Assembly: GCA_011799875.1 (NCBI GenBank)
Contig: JAAAXO010000140.1
Coordinates: 1-64,000 of the forward strand
Origin: Thinopyrum elongatum
Taxonomy: Eukaryota; Streptophyta; Magnoliopsida; Poales; Poaceae
DNA: 64,000 nucleotides
Direction of reading: 5' to 3'
Shown: piece by piece, positions 57,842 to 64,000 of the stretch
How positions within the stretch are numbered: position 1 is the first letter of the stretch
How the letters are laid out: the number at the start of each line of letters is the position of its first letter
The notes under the pieces: generated by a model
Told to the model about the DNA's origin: nothing
What the model saw: the letters and a program-made list of their open reading frames with translations, nothing else
Database searches by the model: none
Made by a program: the position numbers and the translations under genes

Positions 57842-58731
57842 TGATAGAGGCGAGGGTGTCCCGATCTTTCGATGAGATGATAGCTATCGTTTTTGGTGGA
57901 GTAGACTTTGACGATCCGACTACGAACGTGCGAGGACGTCGCGCCTTAGCAATCGCTAAACCAACTCCGAGAGGTTATTGACCACGCCGGAGCACAATCA
58001 ACCTGACCACGAGGGTCTATCTCCTGCAAGCAAACGAAGAACAAGCAAGAAACTAAGATTTGCAATCTGGATATTGCGAATATAAGATGAAAGCTTTATT
58101 GATCAAGGTGGGGTTCTGTGACGTCTTGGTCTGGTCGTTGAACACAAACGAAGTACGCGAAGTTGCAGCTATGGCGAACTTTAAATCTAAACAAAACCCA
58201 AAGTCTAAACGGTGCCCTAAGGGCTGTATATATGGAGGAAGAGGAGGGGATTTCGTGGCCCTTGAAGGAGGGGTCCGAAACCAACCCTATCTCTTGTTTC
58301 CCCACACATACGGACTCTAAAAACAGCCTATACTCAAGTATTTCGAAATTACATGGGCCTGGCCCAATAATAAGGTGACGCAGCACCTATAATAGCCTCT
58401 GGACGAAATTTATGAAGTGACATCTTGTATATTTCGTCCAAGGCTTCCTGCACTCATTATGGTGGGTTCAAAGTCCTGAAATCATCACTTGTAACTCCGT
58501 TCTTGTTCCCCTTGTGCATGCCATCATCTCCATGCTTGAACTTGCTCCAAGGTTCCTCTTTCTTGTCCAAGCTAGGCCCTTCATTTGTAAGCAAAACAAA
58601 TGTATCCAATTTAGGCAGCATCATATTCTCATGAACTTTAGAATCATTACCAAGAAACGAAAGTACCTGATATTTTAATTGGCGTGCGCGAGCTCTAGTA
58701 ATTGGTCCAGTATGTATAGAAGCAGGGGCTG
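57842..58731 (-). repeat. A-family LTR lacking its first 32 bp
   Basis: 890 bp; begins TGATAGAGG after TTGTT in E12 and breaks at GGGGCTG where the chimeric LTR starts. The remaining 32 bp are not found beyond the chimeric LTR. Confidence 0.93.
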
Positions 58732-59723
58732 TGATAGAGGCGAGGGTGTCCCGATCTTTCGATGAGATGATAGCTATCGTTTTTGGTGGAGTAGACTTTG
58801 ACGATCCGACTACGAACGTGCGAGGACGTCGCGCCTTAGCAATCGCTAAACCAATTCCGAGAGGTTATTGACCACGCCGGAGCACAATCAACCTGACCAC
58901 GAGGGTCTATCTCCTGCAAGCAAACGAAGAACAAGCAAGAAACTAAGATTTGCAATCTGGATATTGCGAATATAAGATGAAAGCTTTATTGATCAAGGTG
59001 GGGTTCTGTGACGTCTTGGTCTGGTCGTTGAACACAAACGAAGTACGCGAAGTTGCAGCTATGGCGAACTTTTAATCTAAACAAAACCCAAGCAAAAAGC
59101 TACTAGATGGATCTACTTATATAGGAGCAAGGGGTGGCGGCCAAGGAGGTGGGAGGACGTCCCAAGGCAGCCTAAAACTAACCCTAGGTCGTACAAGGCC
59201 AATGGGCCCAAGTGGAGGTGATGCAACACCTTTGGACTTGTAGTTTGACTCGGATTGTGCTACAGCGTCAGATTGTTTCGACGACAACTCAACGCTCCGG
59301 ATGAATTTGAAGGTGAAACCAATTGGGTTAGAAAGAGCACGAAATCTACTTTCCAACAAAAAAAGAATCACCCAATTCGGAGTCCGTATGAAATAGTTCT
59401 TGGCGTTTTGAGTCAGGTATGTCTGTGCAGTCCGAATCTGAATCCAGAACGTGAGAGACTTGGACTCTATCTTCTCTTGGCCCAAAAGTGACGTGAGATG
59501 ACTTTTTGAACAGCACATAAACTTCTCTTTTTCCCTTATGTTCATATGTGGATTGTACAAATCTCCCATACACCTGCAATTAGACATGGCACAAAAGTTT
59601 GTGAAGTATTTTTGTCTTGGATGACATAAATAAATTATTGCATAGTTTGCATTAGAAATCACCTCACAAATATACATGTATGCAATATTTTTGGTCGTAT
59701 CCAAGGTAGTCATGTCCTCATCA
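58732..59723 (-). repeat. Chimeric LTR: B-type U3 with A-type R-U5
   Basis: 992 bp with correct ends (TGATAGAGG and CATCA). From 58732 to about 59091 every family-specific difference is A-type (GGCGAGGG, CGTTTTTGGTGGAG, GTCACAGAAC region). From about 59092 to 59723 it is B-type, including the TATA element (CTTATATA at 59117-59124). The switch lies in CCCAA, about 30 bases downstream of the TATA element, at the predicted U3/R border. Flanks GGCTG and CCGTT do not match. Confidence 0.93.
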
Positions 59724-61083
59724 CCGTTTTGGGCTGTGGCCAACTCTCAATAGCTTCAATCTTGGCTTTATCAACTTCAATTCCCTGTGGAGTAACAACA
59801 TAGCCAAGAAAAGATACTCGGTCGGTGCAAAAGGTGCACTTCCCAAGGTTACCAAACAAACGTGCATCACGTAAAGCAATAAAAACAGCACGTAAATGTT
59901 CCAAATGTTCCTCCAAAGATCTGCTATAAATCAGTATATCATCAAAATAGACTACCACAAATCGTCCAATGAAAGCACGTAAAACTTCGTTCATTAATCT
60001 CATGAAAGTACTAGGTGCATTAGTTAACCCAAAAGGCATGACTAACCACTCATATAATCCAAACTTTGTTTTAAATGCTGTTTTCCATTCATCCCCCAAT
60101 TTCGTACGAATTTGATGGTATCCACTACGCAAATCAACTTTGGAGAATATTGTAGAGCCACTCAATTCATCAAGCATATCATCTAGTCTAGGAATAGGAT
60201 GACGATAACGAATAGTAATATTATTAATGCCTCTACAATCAACACACATACGCGATGTACCATCCTTTTTCGGCACTAGAATAATAGGAACAGCACAAGG
60301 ACTAAGGGATTCGCGTATATAACCTTTGTCGAGCAACTCCTGTACTTGACGCATAATCTCCTTCGTCTCCTCTGGATTGATACGGTATGGTGCACGGTTT
60401 GGCAACGAAGCACCGGGAATTAAGTCAATCTGATGCTCAATCCCGCGAATAGGTGGTAATCCCGGTGGCACGTCTTGTGGAAAGACGTCAGCGAACTCCT
60501 GCAAAATGTTAGTGACCGCAGGAGGCAAAGAGGAAGGCACGTCCTCGAATGAAAATAACGCCTCTTTGCACACAAAAGCATAGCAAACAGAATTGCTGAA
60601 ATCTAGCTCATCAATATCAGATTTGGTGGCAAGTAAGCATGCACTTTTCAATTTAATTTCAGAAGCAACACTAGATGGTTTATTATTAGGCTTCATTTGT
60701 TGCTCAAATTCTTTTGCCACAATCTGATTTTCACTCTTATTTTTCTCCTGCTTTGCTTTACTAGCTCTATTAATATCATCTTTCAAAATAGAATCAGGAG
60801 TCATAGGAAGCAAAGTAATATGTTTATCCTTATGAACAAGAGTGTACTGATTGTTTCTACCATGGTGTACAGAATTTTTATCAAATTGCCATGGTCTACC
60901 AAGTAATAATGAACATGCTTGCATGGGTACCGCATCACAATCAACATAATCAGCATATGTAGAGATACTAAAATGCACACGAACAGTACGTGTTACCTTA
61001 ACCTTGCCGCTGTTGTTGAACCATTGGATATAGTAAGGATGTGGATGTGGTCTTGTGGTGAGAGATAGCTTCTCCACCATCTC
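59724..61083 (-). pseudogene. pol: E13: post-protease to RT fragment
   Basis: One open frame of about 450 codons from [12 protein letters not shown], just after the protease active site, through RT ([14 protein letters not shown]) to PQPKTV at the RT thumb. It has a conservative change in RT (QIRTKLGDEW against [10 protein letters not shown]). RNase H and integrase are missing. LTRs bound both sides with unmatched flanks. Confidence 0.92.
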
Positions 61084-61853
61084 TGATAGAGGCGAGGGTG
61101 TCCCGATCTTTCGATGAGATGATAGCTATCGTTTTTGGTGGAGTAGACTTTGACGATCCGACTACGAACGTGCGAGGACGTCGCGCCTTAGCAATCGCTA
61201 AACCAACTCCGAGAGGTTATTGACCACGCCGGAGCACAATCAACCTGACCACGAGGGTCTATCTCCTGCAAGCAAACGAAGAACAAGCAAGAAACTAAGA
61301 TTTGCAATCTGGATATTGCGAATATAAGATGAAAGCTTTATTGATCAAGGTGGGGTTCTGTGACGTCTTGGTCTGGTCGTTGAACACAAACGAAGTACGC
61401 GAAGTTGCAGCTATGGCGAACTTTTAATCTAAACAAAACCCAAAGTCTAAACGGTGCCCTAAGGGCTGTATATATGGAGGAAGAGGAGGGGATTTCGTGG
61501 CCCTTGAAGGAGGGGTCTGAAACCAACCCTATCTCTTGTTTCCCCACACATACGGACTCTAAAAACAGCCTATACTCAAGTATTTCGAAATTACATGGGC
61601 CTGGCCCAATAATAAGGTGACGCAACACCCATAATAGCCTCTGCACGAAATTTATGAAGTGACATCTTGTATATTTCGTCCAAGGCTTCCTGCACTCATT
61701 ATGGTGGCTTCAAAGTCCTGAAATCATCACTTGTAACTCCGTTCTTGTTCCCCTTGTGCATGCCATCATCTCCATGCTTGAACTTGCTCCAAGGTTCCTC
61801 TTTCTTGTCCAAGCTAGGCCCTTCATTTGTAAGCAAAACAAATGTATCCAATT
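61084..61853 (-). repeat. A-family LTR interrupted by another A LTR
   Basis: 770 bp from TGATAGAGG (flank ATCTC) to CAATT, where a second A LTR starts. The remaining U3 part is not found on the far side. Confidence 0.93.
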
Positions 61854-62775
61854 TGATAGAGGCGAGGGTGTCCCGATCTTTCGATGAGATGATAGCTATC
61901 GTTTTTGGTGGAGTAGACTTTGACGATCCGACTACGAACGTGCGAGGACGTCGCGCCTTAGCAATCGCTAAACCAACTCCGAGAGGTTATTGACCACGCC
62001 GGAGCACAATCAACCTGACCACGAGGGTCTATCTCCTGCAAGCAAACGAAGAACAAGCAAGAAACTAAGATTTGCAATCTGGATATTGCGAATATAAGAT
62101 GAAAGCTTTATTGATCAAGGTGGGGTTCTGTGACGTCTTGGTCTGGTCGTTGAACACAAACGAAGTACGCGAAGTTGCAGCTATGGCGAACTTTTAATCT
62201 AAACAAAACCCAAGGTCTAAACGGTGCCCTAAGGGCTGTATATATGGAGGAAGAGGAGGGGATTTCGTGGCCCTTGAAGGAGGGGTCCGAAACCAACCCT
62301 ATCTCTTGTTTCCCCACACATACGGACTCTAAAAACAGCCTATACTCAAGTATTTCGAAATTACATGGGCCTGGCCCAATAATAAGGTGACGCAGCACCT
62401 ATAATAGCCTCTGGACGAAATTTATGAAGTGACATCTTGTATATTTCGTCCAAGGCTTCCTGCACTCATTATGGTGGGTTCAAAGTCCTGAAATCATCAC
62501 TTGTAACTCCGTTCTTGTTCCCCTTGTGCATGCCATCATCTCCATGCTTGAACTTGCTCCAAGGTTCCTCTTTCTTGTCCAAGCTAGGCCCTTCATTTGT
62601 AAGCAAAACAAATGTATCCAATTTAGGCAGCATCATATTCTCATGAACTTTAGAATCATTACCAAGAAACGAAAGTACCTGATATTTTAATTGGCGTGCG
62701 CGAGCTCTAGTAATTGGTCCAGTATGTATAGAAGCAGGGGTTGTGGTTGTAACAATGGTATTGATGTCCTCATCA
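61854..62775 (-). repeat. Solo A-family LTR
   Basis: Complete 922-bp LTR; left flank CAATT inside the previous LTR, right flank GATCT inside pol of E14. No target duplication. Confidence 0.95.
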
Positions 62776-64000
62776 GATCTGCTATAAATCAGTATATCAT
62801 CAAAATAGACTACCACAAATCGTCCAATGAAAGCACGTAAAACTTCGTTCATTAATCTCATGAAAGTACTAGGTGCATTAGTTAACCCAAAAGGCATGAC
62901 TAACCACTCATATAATCCAAACTTTGTTTTAAATGCTGTTTTCCATTCATCCCCCAATTTCATACGAATTTGATGGTATCCACTACGCAAATCAACTTTG
63001 GAGAATATTGTAGAGCCACTCAATTCATCAAGCATATCATCTAGTCTAGGAATAGGATGACGATAACGAATAGTAATATTATTAATGCCTCTACAATCAA
63101 CACCCATACGCGATGTACCATCCTTTTTCGGCACTAGAATAATAGGAACAGCACAAGGACTAAGGGATTCGCGTATATAACCTTTGTCGAGCAACTCCTG
63201 TACTTGACGCATAATCTCCTTCGTCTCCTCTGGATTGGTACGGTATGGCGCACGGTTTGGCAACGAAGCACCGGGAATTAAGTCAATCTGATGCTCAATC
63301 CCGCGAATAGGTGGTAATCCCGGTGGCACGTCTTGTGGAAAGACGTCAGCGAACTCCTGCAAAATGTTAGTGACCGCAGGAGGCAAAGAGGAAGGCACGT
63401 CCTCGAATGAAAATAACGCCTCTTTGCACACAAAAGCATAGCAAACAGAATTGCTGAAATCTAGATCATCAATATCAGATTTGGTGGCAAGTAAGCATGC
63501 ACTTTTCAATTTAATTTCAGAAGCAACACTAGATGGTTTATTATTAGGCTTCATTTGTTGCTCAAATTATTTTGCCACAATCTGATTTTCACTCTTATTT
63601 TTCTCCTGTTTTGCTTTACGAGCTCTATTAATATCATCTTTCAAAATAGAATCAGGAGTCATAGGAAGCCAAGTAATATGTTTATCCTTATGAACAAGAG
63701 TATACTGATTGTTTCTACCATGGTGTACAGAATTTTTATCAAATTGCCATGGTCTACCAAGTAATAATGAACATGCTTGCATGGTACCACATCACAATCA
63801 ACATAATCAGCATATGTAGAGATACTAAAATGCACACGAACAGTACGTGTTACCTTAACCTTGCCGCTGTTGTTGAACCATTGGATATAGTAAGGATGTG
63901 GATGTGGTCTTGTGGTGAGAGATAGCTTCTCCACCATCTCCATGCTAGCCAAGTTGTTGCAGCTCCCTCCATCTATGATGACGCGAACAGAACGTTCCTT
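62776..64000 (-). pseudogene. pol: E14: protease to RT, multiply disabled, cut by window end
   Basis: Minus-strand pol from [10 protein letters not shown] in RT back to the protease region, running off the window before Gag. It has the same disabling changes as H2: the stop before FEQQ (TTA on the plus strand at 63569-63571) and the lost base near 63784 (CATGGTACC), plus the shared substitutions GGAAGCCAAG and TTTACGAGC. It adds a Cys to Gly change in the RT motif CVDCRGIN (SRMGVDCRG). No product is expected. Confidence 0.93.

Noticed and set aside
1..64000. CRISPR array, operons, phage or bacterial mobile element
   Set aside because: Repeats are LTR-sized or leader minisatellites, and all proteins are plant Ty3/gypsy Gag-Pol. 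No spacer-repeat pattern exists.
1..64000. Centromeric satellite array (about 150-180 bp monomers)
   Set aside because: I looked for tandem monomers between elements and found none; the only tandem repeat is the 24-bp leader block.

Overview
The window looks like plant nuclear DNA, most likely from a grass. Nearly all of it is one kind of repeat: Ty3/gypsy LTR retrotransposons of the CRM (centromeric retrotransposon, CRR/CRM-like) lineage. Evidence: LTRs begin TGATGAGGACAT and end CTCTATCA; the primer-binding site TGGTATCAGA matches plant initiator-Met tRNA; the Gag-Pol order is Gag, CCHC knuckle, protease, RT, RNase H, integrase; and the Gag-Pol frame runs about 102 codons into the 3' LTR, a known trait of one CRM group. 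CRM elements concentrate in functional centromeres, so a centromeric or pericentromeric origin is inferred. I see no satellite array, ordinary host gene, tRNA, rRNA or prokaryotic feature. The species cannot be named from this sequence.

Two families are present. Family A is autonomous, with 922-bp LTRs and full gag-pol. Family B is pol-less, with 982-bp LTRs: it has a short Gag-like ORF plus an unrecognised ORF of about 315 codons. A and B LTRs are related in R-U5 and at the extreme ends, but have unrelated U3 regions. Names used below: E1-E14 are minus-strand A fragments, H1-H2 plus-strand A fragments, G1 the one complete A element, and F1/F2/F4 the B fragments.

Layout: 1-10165 holds minus-strand A elements E1-E3, nested in one another. 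10166-18167 is an older unrelated repeat split by a B composite (10396-17970, target duplication CAAGC) that contains an A LTR and an inverted B element. 18168-26196 is a readable nest: E4 in E5 in the 3' LTR of E6 (target duplication TTAAT), later trimmed by a deletion with filler DNA. 26197-43533 is a run of A LTRs and gag/pol fragments in both orientations, including the nearly complete E9, which shares an LTR with E8. 43534-51326 is G1, with a 5.1-kb open gag-pol frame but a mutated start codon. 51327-64000 alternates B LTRs, A LTRs and pol fragments, including a chimeric B/A LTR (58732-59723) and an inverted pair of pol copies (H2 and E14) with the same disabling mutations.

The gag-pol frames would supply capsid, protease, reverse transcriptase and integrase. 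Family B lacks these and presumably depends on A. The chimeric LTR, switching from B to A at the predicted U3/R border, supports such cross-mobilisation. Most LTR ends abut unrelated CRM sequence with no matching target duplication, so the region has been reshaped mainly by recombination between elements.
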